Assembly (NCBI RefSeq): GCF_003574035.1
Contig: NZ_QWKY01000034.1
Span: forward strand, 1-34,128
DNA length: 34,128 nt
Source: Meiothermus hypogaeus
GTDB lineage: Bacteria > Deinococcota > Deinococci > Deinococcales > Thermaceae
Direction of reading: 5' to 3'
The position numbers and the translations under genes are program-made. Below the pieces are notes generated by a model. It was not told the origin of the DNA, did not search any database, and worked only from the letters and a program-made list of their open reading frames with translations. This document shows positions 1 to 7,881 of the stretch, piece by piece (positions within the stretch are counted from its first letter, which is position 1; each line of letters opens with the position of its first letter).

Positions 1-88
1 TTTCCCGGTAGAGGGCGTGCAGGTTGTCCGGGTGGTGCCGCAGCTTGAGCTCCAGCCGGGGGCGGCGTTGGTGTTTGGCCAGGTGCAT
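1..88 (-). CDS. Partial CDS, N-terminus of an unidentified protein
   Basis: An ATG at 88 to 86 opens a frame that runs left without a stop to the window edge (29 codons). A purine-rich GATGAGG lies just upstream as a ribosome binding site. The visible peptide is basic and rich in His, Arg and Leu, and begins MHLAKHQRRPRLELKL. Codon use is strongly G/C-third, as in its neighbours. The start lies 22 bp after the stop of the truncated hemolysin-III gene, so the two may be co-transcribed. Too little is visible to name a family. Confidence 0.45.
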   Translation of the reverse strand, partial: MHLAKHQRRPRLELKLRHHPDNLHALYRE

Positions 89-110
89 GTCCTCATCTTA
101 AGGGAAAAAC

Positions 111-704
111 CTAGGGGGAGTTCTTATGAGCATAGGGCAGGCGCTTATTCAAAAAAAAGTAAGTTCCCGCCGTATAGGCCAGTCCACCGGCCACCAACCA
201 GAACAGGCCCCAGCCAGACATGGCCTGCATCAGGGGTTGAATTGCGATTACGATCAGCCAGCCCATTGCCAGGTACAAAAGGGTTGAGGCCAGTTCGAAG
301 CGTCCAGTAAAGAACAGTTTGAACACAATGCCCAACACCGCCAGACCCCATACCACCCCAAACAGGCTCCAGCCCCAGGGGCCGTTGAGGGTCACGAGGG
401 TAAAGGGCGTATAGGTTCCGGCGATCAGGACATAGATCGCACAGTGATCAAGCACTTCCAGGCGGGCTTTGGCCTCCGAGCTCATGGCCCCGTGGTACAC
501 CGTGGAGGCCAGATACATCAAAATCAGGGCCGCGCTAAAAACACATGCGCCTACAATCTGCCAGGCGTTGCCGTGTAGTGCGGTAAAGGTGATGAGTACT
601 GCGCAGGCCGCCGCGCTCGCCGCTGCCCCCAGGCCGTGGGTGAGGGTATTGAGCCATTCTTCTCTGCTGCGCACGGGATGGGTCGCTGGGTCAATCTGGG
701 CCAT
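111..704 (-). CDS. Hemolysin III / TrhA family (PAQR) membrane protein, C-terminally truncated
   Basis: This 197-residue protein has about six hydrophobic helices and the PAQR signatures: THGLGA near residue 23, the STVYHGAMS motif near 67, and DHCAIYVLIAGTYTPF near 86. Family members are putative membrane hydrolases or channels with a metal site built from Ser/Asp and His residues in helices 2, 3 and 7. Here the protein stops right after RLPYAH, where relatives continue into the last helix carrying the HAxWH motif. Neither other frame downstream restores that helix, so this is a real deletion of the end rather than a simple frameshift. It may be nonfunctional. A good promoter lies upstream at 778-805. 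Confidence 0.85.
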   Translation of the reverse strand: MAQIDPATHPVRSREEWLNTLTHGLGAAASAAACAVLITFTALHGNAWQIVGACVFSAALILMYLASTVYHGAMSSEAKARLEVLDHCAIYVLIAGTYTPFTLVTLNGPWGWSLFGVVWGLAVLGIVFKLFFTGRFELASTLLYLAMGWLIVIAIQPLMQAMSGWGLFWLVAGGLAYTAGTYFFLNKRLPYAHKNSP

Positions 705-777
705 GTAAGTTCCCCTGGGCCAGCATACGTGATGGGCGCCAGTAATGCAGACATCTATAGTATCTGGCTACGCAAGA

Positions 778-805
778 AGGATAAAACCCAAACCGAGTTT
801 GTCAA
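778..805 (-). promoter_or_regulatory. Sigma-70 type promoter for the hemolysin-III gene
   Basis: On the minus strand TTGACA (805 to 800) is followed after 16 bp by TATCCT (783 to 778). The -35 is a perfect consensus match and the -10 keeps the key TAnnnT positions. The transcription start would be near 771, leaving a leader of about 65 nt. Confidence 0.5.
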
Positions 806-845
806 ATGGCGGAAGGTCATCCTGGCTGGGCCGATGGCGCGATAA

Positions 846-1658
846 CTACCAGTACAACCCCATGCCTAGCTCGTGCAGGGCCTGGTGTCGAGCTTTGTAG
901 TTGGGCATGATCTGCTCGACCAGGGCCCAGAAGCGAGGGCTGTGGTTGAGCACCTTGAGGTGGGCCATCTCATGCACCACCACATAGTCCAGCACCGGCA
1001 AGGGCAGCATCACCAGCCGCCAGTTGAAACGTAACTCGCCCTTGGCGTTGCAACTCCCCCAGCGCTTTTTCTGGTTGCGGATGAGCACCTTGGGCATGCG
1101 CCAGCCCAGTTGATCGGCATAGTGCTGTACCCGGCGCGTAATTACCTCCTCGGCGCGGGCCTTGTACCATTCCTCGAGAATCTCCCGTACCTCTTTGGTG
1201 CTCTGCCTTGAGGAAGCATCGGCCTGTACATGTAAAACATTGCCTTTGAGGGCCACCGCTGCTTTGGGCCTGGTTCTGGGTAAAAAGTTAAAATCAAACA
1301 ACTCGGGCTGCATCGAGGAACCGGGTTTGTGGCCCCCCCGCTTTGGGCGAGGGGATAAACCTTCGGACTGGATCTGAAGGCTCACCCGGCGGCCCAGGTA
1401 CAAAAACTCTTCCCCACTGACAAATCGCTTTCGTGGCTCCAGGCGACTCTTGAATTCGGTGTGTTTTTCGGCAATCCAGCGGGCTTTGGTGTTTACCAGA
1501 GCGATAACCTGCTCGAGGGGCATACGTTTGGGGGCGGCGACCCGCACCCCTTGAACATCGATGGTAATTCCCACCGTCCGGCGGCGGGCACTGCGGCGGA
1601 TGGTATAGCGAATGGTTTTGTTTTGGTAGTAAAGGGTAGCTTTCTCCGTGTCTGGCAT
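846..1658 (-). CDS. YgjP-like (DUF45) zinc metallopeptidase
   Basis: The 270-residue protein belongs to the YgjP/SprT-like metal-dependent hydrolases. It has the RWGSC motif at 199-203, the zinc-binding HEMAH at 229-233 and a third His in LNHSPRFW at 239, all typical of the family. The segment around 100-135 is a low-similarity insertion rich in Arg, Lys, Pro and Gly. It has no signal peptide and should be cytosolic; the substrate is unknown. It lies downstream of pdxH on the same strand, with a 126-bp AT-rich gap that probably holds its own promoter. Confidence 0.85.
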   Translation of the reverse strand: MPDTEKATLYYQNKTIRYTIRRSARRRTVGITIDVQGVRVAAPKRMPLEQVIALVNTKARWIAEKHTEFKSRLEPRKRFVSGEEFLYLGRRVSLQIQSEGLSPRPKRGGHKPGSSMQPELFDFNFLPRTRPKAAVALKGNVLHVQADASSRQSTKEVREILEEWYKARAEEVITRRVQHYADQLGWRMPKVLIRNQKKRWGSCNAKGELRFNWRLVMLPLPVLDYVVVHEMAHLKVLNHSPRFWALVEQIMPNYKARHQALHELGMGLYW

Positions 1659-1784
1659 CCGGTCTTAATCCTATCCAGAACACGCAAATCAGATGGTGAG
1701 ATGAGGGCTTGCAAAATTAATCAAATGGCTATTTGTGAGAATGATTTTCTTTCATTTACATAACGTAACTCTTAATGTTGCGAC

Positions 1785-2417
1785 TCAAGGAGCCAGCCGT
1801 TCAATTGTCCACCCCCCATCCGGCTGAAGGCGGTAGACCAGCCGGTCGTGCAGGCGGCTGGGGCGGCCCTGCCAGAACTCGAAGGTATCGGGCTTCAAGC
1901 GGTAGCCCCCCCAGTGGGCCGGGCGGGGTACGGTTTCGGGGTAGCGGGCCTTGAACTCGGCGATGCGCTCCTCCAGCACCTCGCGGCCGGCAATCACCTG
2001 GCTCTGGGGGCTGGCCGCCGAGCCAATCTGGCTGTCGTAGGGGCGGCTGGCAAAATATTCGTCGGACAGTTGCGGCTCTACTTTTTCAACCCGGCCCTCG
2101 ATGCGCACCTGGCGCTCCATGGGGGGCCACCAGAAGTTAAGGCAGGCCCAGGGGTTGGCCTCGAGCTCTTGTCCCTTGCGGCTGTGGTAATTGCTGAAAA
2201 ACACCAGGCCCCCCTCGTCCAGGCCCCGCAGCAGCACCACCCGGCTGCTGGGCCGTCCATTTGCGCCCACCGTGGAGAGGGTCATGCCGTGGGGTTCGTA
2301 GAGGTGGGTCTCGATGGCTTCCGAAAGCCAGCGCTCGAGCTGCCGAAAGGGGTTGGGATCGGCGTCCTGCTCGCTTAAGGTGCCATAGGTGTAGTCGCTG
2401 CGGAGGTCGCGGAGCAT
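1785..2417 (-). CDS. pdxH: Pyridoxamine 5'-phosphate oxidase
   Basis: PdxH uses FMN and oxygen to oxidise pyridoxine or pyridoxamine phosphate to pyridoxal 5'-phosphate, the last step of vitamin B6 salvage. The 210-residue length is standard. Family signatures are present: SSRVVLLRGLDEGGLVFFSNYHSRKG in the middle for FMN contact, the SRPYDSQIGSAASPQSQ segment, and the C-terminal WGGYRLKPDTFEFWQGRPSRLHDR substrate and FMN signature. The start at 2417 has CATAAT only 6 bp upstream (2429 to 2424) and no obvious ribosome site, so the mRNA may be leaderless. The gene diverges from the ferredoxin. Confidence 0.95.
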   Translation of the reverse strand: MLRDLRSDYTYGTLSEQDADPNPFRQLERWLSEAIETHLYEPHGMTLSTVGANGRPSSRVVLLRGLDEGGLVFFSNYHSRKGQELEANPWACLNFWWPPMERQVRIEGRVEKVEPQLSDEYFASRPYDSQIGSAASPQSQVIAGREVLEERIAEFKARYPETVPRPAHWGGYRLKPDTFEFWQGRPSRLHDRLVYRLQPDGGWTIERLAP

Positions 2418-2452
2418 GCTTGTATTATGCCCCTATTCCAAATCAACTATGC

Positions 2453-2485
2453 GGTAATGCGCCGGTAATCTCCTGGGCCTAGCTT
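2453..2485 (+). promoter_or_regulatory. GGTAAT direct-repeat promoter (box 1), ferredoxin
   Basis: GGTAAT occurs at 2453-2458 and 2464-2469 (11-bp step), followed after 10 bp by the -10 hexamer TAGCTT at 2480-2485. There is no recognisable -35, and the repeats occupy about -39 to -23, where an activator would touch RNA polymerase. The start is predicted near 2492. The leader contains a small hairpin, GGGGT-gtg-ACCCC, at 2498-2510. Confidence 0.75.
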
Positions 2486-2575
2486 AGGGGCAAACATGGG
2501 GTGTGACCCCCTGGATTTGGGTCAGCTTCAGGTGCCGGGGGCCGCGCTAAAAAGGGGGGGCGGTGAGGTGATTTT

Positions 2576-2881
2576 ATGGCACACGTGATCTGTGAGCCCT
2601 GTGTGGGGGCCAAGCACCGCGACTGCATCGCGGTATGCCCGGTGGACTGTATCCATCCTAAACTCGAGGAAGACCAGGGCGAGGTGATGCTTTTCATCAA
2701 CCCCGATGAGTGCATAGACTGCGGCGCTTGCGTGCCGGCCTGTCCGGTAGCAGCCATTTTTATCGAGCAGGATGTGCCGCCCCAGTGGCAAGGCTACATC
2801 GAAAAGAACCGCGACTACTTCGCCCTGGACAGGGCCAGCTTCCAGGCCAAGTGGGGAATTCACGGCGAAATCAGGCCCTGA
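2576..2881 (+). CDS. 7Fe-type ferredoxin (3Fe-4S / 4Fe-4S)
   Basis: A small cytosolic electron carrier of 101 residues, very like Thermus 7Fe ferredoxin. Cysteines fall at 6, 9, 17, 21, 25, 46, 49, 52 and 56. By analogy with FdxA-type proteins, C9, C17 and C56 would bind the 3Fe-4S cluster and C21, C46, C49 and C52 the 4Fe-4S cluster; the assignment is by analogy only. The C-terminal part (PPQWQGYIEKNRDYF) is also typical of the family. The ribosome site GAGGTGAT sits 4 nt before the ATG. Expression should depend on box 1 about 90 bp upstream. FdxA-type ferredoxins belong to oxygen-limitation regulons in other bacteria. Confidence 0.93.
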   Translation: MAHVICEPCVGAKHRDCIAVCPVDCIHPKLEEDQGEVMLFINPDECIDCGACVPACPVAAIFIEQDVPPQWQGYIEKNRDYFALDRASFQAKWGIHGEIRP

Positions 2882-2961
2882 GCGTTGCTTGCTTCAGTTT
2901 GGTTGGGAGGGGCTAAAGCGCCATACCCCGCGACAGAACCAGTTGCACACGGTAAGGTAGG

Positions 2962-2983
2962 CCTCGAGTTACTCCCCTCGAGG
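2962..2983. terminator. Possible terminator hairpin between convergent genes
   Basis: CCTCGAG (2962-2968) and CTCGAGG (2977-2983) form a 7-bp stem with an 8-nt loop that contains the NYN stop codon. There is no U-tract, so this is a weak call. The stem also uses the over-represented CTCGAG word and could be chance. Confidence 0.3.
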
Positions 2984-3772
2984 GTGCACAATATAGCCCC
3001 CCGAGCGCTCGTCGCGCTCCAGGCGCAAAAGCCCCCGCCGCTGGGCTTCCTCCAACAAAGCGCTAAACGAACGGAAGCCGTAGGAGGCTTCGTTGAAGCC
3101 CGGCTTGCGCCGCTTGAGGGTTTGCTTGACCAACGAACTCAGGATGCGCTCCTCCTCGCCGCGCTCGGCTTGCAGGGCCATGAGGGTCTCGAGCACAAGT
3201 TGCAGGGCCTCCTGCTGTTGATCCTGGGGCTTCTCGGGGGTTTTGCTCTTGGGCGCTGGCCTGCTGGCTTTGACGGCCCGCTTTTGGGCCAGTTCCTCCT
3301 GGATCAAGTCATCGTAGAAGATGAACTCGTCGCAGGCCGCGGTCAACAGATCCGAGGTGGACTTTTTTACGCCTACTCCGATTACCAGCCGATTGTTTTC
3401 GCGCAGCTTGGACACCAGGGGCGAGAAGTCGGAGTCGCCGCTGATGATTACAAAAGTATCCACGTGGGACTTGGTATAGCAGAGGTCGAGGGCATCTACT
3501 ACCAGCCTGATATCGGCCGAGTTCTTACCCGAGAGGCGGGTATGGGGAATCTCGATAAGCTCGAAGCCGGCTTCATGCATGGAGGCCTTGAACTCCTTGT
3601 AGCGCTCCCAGTCGCAATAGGCCTTGCGCACCACGATGCTGCCTTTGAGCAGAAGCCGCTCGAGGATTTTCTGGATGTCGAACTGGGGGTACTTGGCCTC
3701 CCGAACCCCCAGGGCAATGTTTTCGAAGTCGCAGAAAAGCGCCATGTTTTTGATATCGGATCGGCCTGCCAT
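2969..3772 (-). CDS. NYN-domain RNase-like protein with C-terminal LOTUS/OST-HTH domain
   Basis: The 267-residue protein has an N-terminal NYN (PIN-like, LabA/DUF88) domain. Acidic residues are placed as in the family active site: FCDFENI (D15, N18), SGKNSADIRLVVDAL and ISGDSDFSPLV. A linker rich in Lys, Pro and Gln follows, then a C-terminal helical domain (GFNEASYGFRSFSALLEEAQRRG) typical of LOTUS/OST-HTH RNA-binding modules. It is likely a cytosolic RNA-processing or RNA-decay factor. The frame is open back to 3877, but a TATACT hexamer at 3812 to 3807 and a GGTG ribosome site support the ATG at 3772. It diverges from the hydrolase-Lon operon. Confidence 0.85.
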   Translation of the reverse strand: MAGRSDIKNMALFCDFENIALGVREAKYPQFDIQKILERLLLKGSIVVRKAYCDWERYKEFKASMHEAGFELIEIPHTRLSGKNSADIRLVVDALDLCYTKSHVDTFVIISGDSDFSPLVSKLRENNRLVIGVGVKKSTSDLLTAACDEFIFYDDLIQEELAQKRAVKASRPAPKSKTPEKPQDQQQEALQLVLETLMALQAERGEEERILSSLVKQTLKRRKPGFNEASYGFRSFSALLEEAQRRGLLRLERDERSGGYIVHPRGE

Positions 3773-3878
3773 AGTTTCACCACGCGGTAGGGGAGTGTCC
3801 TGCTCAAGTATAGAGGCCAAGCGCTCTTTGTTACGGACTACGGGGGTTTGGCACACAGGCTCAGGTCTTGCATCCATT

Positions 3879-3911
3879 GGTAACGCCTTGGTAATTGAGC
3901 CGGTTCAAGCT
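3879..3911 (+). promoter_or_regulatory. GGTAAT direct-repeat promoter (box 2), hydrolase-Lon-Usp-PolX operon
   Basis: GGTAAC (3879-3884) and GGTAAT (3890-3895) are 11 bp apart, and CAAGCT at 3906-3911 is the -10 after a 10-bp spacer. The start is predicted near 3918, about 49 nt before the ATG at 3967. It lies just upstream of the divergent NYN gene. Confidence 0.72.
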
Positions 3912-3966
3912 AGAGGGGAGCCCGCGAAAGAGGTGGCTCCCCCGGAACCGACAAGCGAGGTTGATC

Positions 3967-4656
3967 ATGGCGACGCCGCAAAACTTTCCGTCCAAAGCCG
4001 TTTATATTCCGCTGGAGAACCTGGTTGCGCTCGAGGGTGACCTCTGCGTCCCTCCCGGGGCGGAGGGGGTGGTTCTTTTCGCCCACGGCAGCGGCAGCAG
4101 TCGGCACAGCCCGCGCAACCGCTACATTGCCCAGGAATTGCAACAAGCCGGTCTGGCCACCTTACTCTTTGATTTGCTGACCCCTGAAGAAGAGCAACTG
4201 GACGAGTACACCCGTCGGTACCGCTTCGATATTGGCTTGCTGGCTGACCGCCTGGTGGCCTCGAGCGACTGGCTGGTCCACAATGCCCTCACCCGGCCCC
4301 TGGCACAGGCCTTTTTTGGGGCCAGCACCGGAGCTGCGGCAGCCCTGCTAGCAGCAGCCCGGCTTCCCACCCGGGTGCGGGCGGTGGTTTCTCGCGGAGG
4401 GCGGCCCGACCTGGCGGGCCAGGCCCTGGAAAAGGTCAGGGCGCCTACCCTGCTGATTGTGGGGGGCTGGGACGAGGAGGTACTACGGCTCAACCAGCAG
4501 GCCTTTGAGCGGCTCAGTTGCGAGAAAAAGCTGGTGGTGGTGCCTGGGGCCACCCACCTCTTCGAGGAGCCGGGGAAGCTCCAGGAGGTGGCTCGCCTGG
4601 CGCGGGACTGGTTGGCCCGGTATTTGGGCACCGAAAAGGGGGCCCACCATGCCTGA
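3967..4656 (+). CDS. Alpha/beta hydrolase, dienelactone-hydrolase-like
   Basis: The 229-residue cytosolic alpha/beta hydrolase has an oxyanion segment FAHGSGSSRHSPRN, a nucleophile elbow GASTG (S120), an acid in GGWDEEV (D169) and a His in GATHLF (H197). These form a complete Ser-Asp-His triad. The substrate is not evident. The ATG at 3967 has GAGGTTGAT upstream; an in-frame extension to 3895 would overlap the promoter and is rejected. It is first in the operon driven by box 2 and its end overlaps the Lon-like gene by 8 bp. Similar hydrolases sit beside Usp and Lon-like genes in stress islands of other bacteria (general knowledge). Confidence 0.88.
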   Translation: MATPQNFPSKAVYIPLENLVALEGDLCVPPGAEGVVLFAHGSGSSRHSPRNRYIAQELQQAGLATLLFDLLTPEEEQLDEYTRRYRFDIGLLADRLVASSDWLVHNALTRPLAQAFFGASTGAAAALLAAARLPTRVRAVVSRGGRPDLAGQALEKVRAPTLLIVGGWDEEVLRLNQQAFERLSCEKKLVVVPGATHLFEEPGKLQEVARLARDWLARYLGTEKGAHHA

Positions 4657-7078
4657 ACCCCTCTTCTTGGAGGCCCATCGGCTGCCGGTGGAATCGCTGC
4701 GCAAAACCTGCGACGCCAGCCGCTTCAGCTTCCACACCACAGCGGAGCTACAACCCCTGCAAGACTTTTTCGGCCAGGCCCGGGCCATTCGGGCGGTGGA
4801 GTTTGGGCTAAAAATGCCCCACGAGGGCTACAACCTGTTCGCCCTGGGGCCCATGGGGGTGGGCAAGCTGAGCCTGGTGCGACACTTCACCCAGACAGAG
4901 GCCCGGCAAGAGCCCCCCGCTTCGGACTGGGTGTACGTGCACAACTTCCTCGAGCCCCATAAGCCCCAGGCCCTGGGCCTTCCCGCCGGGCGGGGCGCTC
5001 AGCTCAAAGCCAGCATGGAGCGCCTGGTAGACGAGCTACGGGTGGCCATTCCGGCGGCCTTCGAGAGCGAGGACTACCGCACCCGGCGACAGATTATCGA
5101 CGAGGAACTCAAGCAGAAGCAGCAAGCCAGCTTCGACGCCCTCCAGGCCGAGGCCAACCAGCAGGGCATCGCCATCATCCGTACCCCCATGGGCATGGGG
5201 CTGGCCCCGGTGCGTGGGCGGGAAATCATCACCCCTGAAGAGTTCGAAAAGCTGCCGGAGGAGGAGCAAAAGCGCATCCAGGAGGCCATGGAAGTCCTTC
5301 ATCAGAGGCTACAGGCTGTCCTGCAACAAGCCCCCCAGTGGGAAAGCGAGCGGCGCCAGAAAATCCGCGAACTCGGCCGCGAAGTAACCCGCCACGCCAT
5401 TGCCCACCTGCTGAGCGGGGTGCGTGCGTCCTACCAGGACCTGCCCGAGGTACTGGGGTATCTGGAGGTAGTCGAGCAGGATCTGATTGAAAATGCGGAG
5501 CAGTTTCTGGCAAACCCCGGTGAGTCGGAGAACCCTTTGGAAGCAGCCCTGGGCAAGATGCTTGCCGACAGCCGCAGCTTTGACCGCTACCGGGTCAACC
5601 TGCTGGTGGACAACGCTGGCAGCCAGGGCGCCCCGGTAGTGGAGGAAGACTATCCTGCGCTCGCCAACCTGCTGGGCCGCATTGAGTACCGGGCCCAGTT
5701 TGGCAACCTGGTTACCGACTTTACCCTGATTCGCCCGGGAGCCCTCCACCGCGCCAACGGCGGCTACCTGATTCTGGATGCCCGGCGGGTGCTCTTGCAG
5801 CCGTATGCCTGGGAGGAACTCAAGCGGGCCCTGCGGGCCAAAGAGATCCAGATTCGCTCGGTGAGCGATGTGCTGGGCCTCAGCAGCACCGTAACCCTGC
5901 AACCTGCCCCCATTCCCCTGCGGGTGAAGGTGATTCTGCTGGGCGACCGGCTCTTGTACTACCTGCTCTCGGCCTACGACCCCGACTTCCTGGAGCTCTT
6001 TAAGGTGGCCGCCGATTTTGAAGAGGACCTAAAGCGCACCCCCGAGGGGGAAGAGGCCTACGCCCGCCTGGTTGCTTCGCTGGCCCAGCGCGAGCAGCTG
6101 AGGCCCCTGGATAGGGAGGCTGTGGCTCGAGTGATCGAGCACGGTTCGCGCCTGGCTGCCGATGCCCACAAACTCTCAGCCGCCCTCGAGGCCCTCCTTG
6201 ACCTGCTGCGCGAGGCCGATCACTGGGCGGCCCAGGCGGGGCGCGCGGTCATGACTGCCCAGGACATCGAGCAGGCCGTAGCCCAGCAGGTCTACCGGGC
6301 CAGCCGCCTCAAGGAGCGCTTGCAGGAGGCGGTGCAGCGCGGCACCCTGCTGGTAGACACCAGCGGGGCCAAAGTGGGGCAGATCAACGGCCTCTCGGTG
6401 CTGTCTCTTGGGGGGTATAGTTTTGGCCACCCCACCCGCATTACCGCCCGGGTGCGGCTGGGTAAGGGCGAGGTGGTGGACATCGAGCGCGAGGTGGCGC
6501 TGGGCGGCCCCCTGCACTCCAAGGGGGTGCTGATTCTGGCCGGGTTCCTGGGCGAACGCTACGCCCGCGAACGGCCCCTCTCGCTCTCGGCCAGCCTGGT
6601 CTTTGAACAGTCTTACGGCGGGGTGGAAGGGGACAGCGCCTCCATGGCCGAGCTGTGCGCAATCCTCTCGGCCCTGGCCCAGGTGCCCATCCGCCAGGGG
6701 ATTGCCATCACCGGCTCGGTCAACCAGCACGGCCAGGCCCAGCCCATCGGCGGGGTCAACGAGAAGATCGAGGGCTTCTTTGAGGTTTGCCGCGATGCGG
6801 GCCTGAACGGCGAACAGGGGGTGATTATCCCCCGCGCAAACATCCAGCACCTGATGCTGAACCTGGAGGTGGTGGAAGCGGTGAAAAAGGGGCAGTTCCA
6901 TATCTGGGCTGTGAACAGCGTGGACGAGGCCCTTTCGATTTTGACCGGCCTCGAGGCTGGCGAGCGGGGCGCGGACGGACGCTTTCCCGAGGGCAGCCTG
7001 AACGCTCGGGTGGAGGCCCAACTGAAGGCCTTTGCCGAGCAGGTGCGGGCCTTTGCCGCTCCAGGGGGGAACCCATGA
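4649..7078 (+). CDS. Lon-like ATP-dependent protease (AAA plus S16 peptidase, COG1067 type)
   Basis: This 809-residue protein has an N-terminal ATPase region with the P-loop GPMGVGKLS (K73), where Leu replaces the usual Thr/Ser after the Lys and Ser follows. A long helical segment rich in Glu, Gln and Lys spans about 115-260. A Walker-B-like GGYLILDARRV comes next, then a C-terminal Lon (S16) domain. The catalytic dyad is Ser663 in EGDSAS and Lys706 in GVNEKIEG; their 43-residue separation equals that in E. coli Lon. It presumably degrades damaged or regulatory proteins in the cytosol. The ATG at 4649 has AAAAGGGGG upstream and overlaps the hydrolase; the frame open back to 4457 is a shadow. 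Confidence 0.9.
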   Translation: MPEPLFLEAHRLPVESLRKTCDASRFSFHTTAELQPLQDFFGQARAIRAVEFGLKMPHEGYNLFALGPMGVGKLSLVRHFTQTEARQEPPASDWVYVHNFLEPHKPQALGLPAGRGAQLKASMERLVDELRVAIPAAFESEDYRTRRQIIDEELKQKQQASFDALQAEANQQGIAIIRTPMGMGLAPVRGREIITPEEFEKLPEEEQKRIQEAMEVLHQRLQAVLQQAPQWESERRQKIRELGREVTRHAIAHLLSGVRASYQDLPEVLGYLEVVEQDLIENAEQFLANPGESENPLEAALGKMLADSRSFDRYRVNLLVDNAGSQGAPVVEEDYPALANLLGRIEYRAQFGNLVTDFTLIRPGALHRANGGYLILDARRVLLQPYAWEELKRALRAKEIQIRSVSDVLGLSSTVTLQPAPIPLRVKVILLGDRLLYYLLSAYDPDFLELFKVAADFEEDLKRTPEGEEAYARLVASLAQREQLRPLDREAVARVIEHGSRLAADAHKLSAALEALLDLLREADHWAAQAGRAVMTAQDIEQAVAQQVYRASRLKERLQEAVQRGTLLVDTSGAKVGQINGLSVLSLGGYSFGHPTRITARVRLGKGEVVDIEREVALGGPLHSKGVLILAGFLGERYARERPLSLSASLVFEQSYGGVEGDSASMAELCAILSALAQVPIRQGIAITGSVNQHGQAQPIGGVNEKIEGFFEVCRDAGLNGEQGVIIPRANIQHLMLNLEVVEAVKKGQFHIWAVNSVDEALSILTGLEAGERGADGRFPEGSLNARVEAQLKAFAEQVRAFAAPGGNP

Positions 7079-7881
7079 ACCGCATCCGCCGGGTCATCCT
7101 GGCCCTGGACGTGGCCGCCCGCGACCAGGAAAGCATCGCCGCGGCGGTGGAGCTGGCCGCCCGGCTGGGGGCCGAGGTGCTGGGGCTTTTCCTGGAAGAT
7201 CCCCGCCTGCTGCGCTGGGCCCGCCTGCCGGTTGCCCGCCAGGTAAGCCCCTGGGGGGGTGCTCTGGACGAGGGGCGCCTGGAGGCCCAGCTCAAAGCTC
7301 TGGCGGCCCAGGCCCAAGCCGAACTCGAGCAGGCCGCCCGGCGGCGGGGAGTGGCCTGGCAGGCCGAGGTGCTGCGGGACGAGCTTGAACGTACCCTCAG
7401 CGAAAAGGCCCTGCAAGAGGACTTGTGGGTAATTGGCACCGCTGGTCGGGTCATGGGCCTGGCGGTACCGACCCTGGCTACGCTGCGGCTGGTCCTGCCC
7501 CAGGCGGCACGGTGGGTTTTGTGGCAGCCCCGGGGAGGGGCCTTTCGGCATCCTATGGTGGTCTTGCACGCCCAGGCCAGCCACCCCGAGGCCCTGCTGG
7601 AGGCTGCTCGGGCCTGGATGGAGCACCCCGCCGAGCCCCTGACGGTGGTGATGCTGGGTGAAAACGGCCTCGGCTCGCTTGTGCAGAACTGGCAGGTGCG
7701 GCACGGGGTTCTGGTGCGGCCTGTGCACCTGCGGACAGCTACGCTGGAACAGCTGCTCGAGGTCTTTGTTCGCACCGGATGCGATGGTCTGGTGGTCGGG
7801 GCCGACCTGCCCCTGCTGGCCGGGGAGGGGCTGGAACAGCTGCTGGCCCGCTTACCGGGGCCGCTGCTGATGGTGCGATGA
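7075..7881 (+). CDS. Universal-stress-protein-like two-domain protein, degenerate
   Basis: The 268-residue protein has two Usp-like halves. The first starts with IRRVILALDVAARDQESI, matching the Usp opening strand and Asp loop. The ATP-binding signature G-x2-G-x9-G-S/T is not preserved: the corresponding stretch reads VIGTAGRVMGLAVPTLATL, and the second half ends VVGADLPLLAGEGLEQLL. It probably does not bind ATP as the other Usp proteins here do. The ATG at 7075 overlaps the Lon stop in ATGA and the end overlaps polX the same way, so translation of hydrolase, Lon, Usp and PolX is probably coupled. Confidence 0.75.
   Translation: MNRIRRVILALDVAARDQESIAAAVELAARLGAEVLGLFLEDPRLLRWARLPVARQVSPWGGALDEGRLEAQLKALAAQAQAELEQAARRRGVAWQAEVLRDELERTLSEKALQEDLWVIGTAGRVMGLAVPTLATLRLVLPQAARWVLWQPRGGAFRHPMVVLHAQASHPEALLEAARAWMEHPAEPLTVVMLGENGLGSLVQNWQVRHGVLVRPVHLRTATLEQLLEVFVRTGCDGLVVGADLPLLAGEGLEQLLARLPGPLLMVR

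Noticed and set aside
2885-3790. A 301-codon plus-strand frame opposite the NYN gene
   Set aside because: The minus strand has a clear NYN domain with catalytic acids; the plus frame has no recognisable motif.
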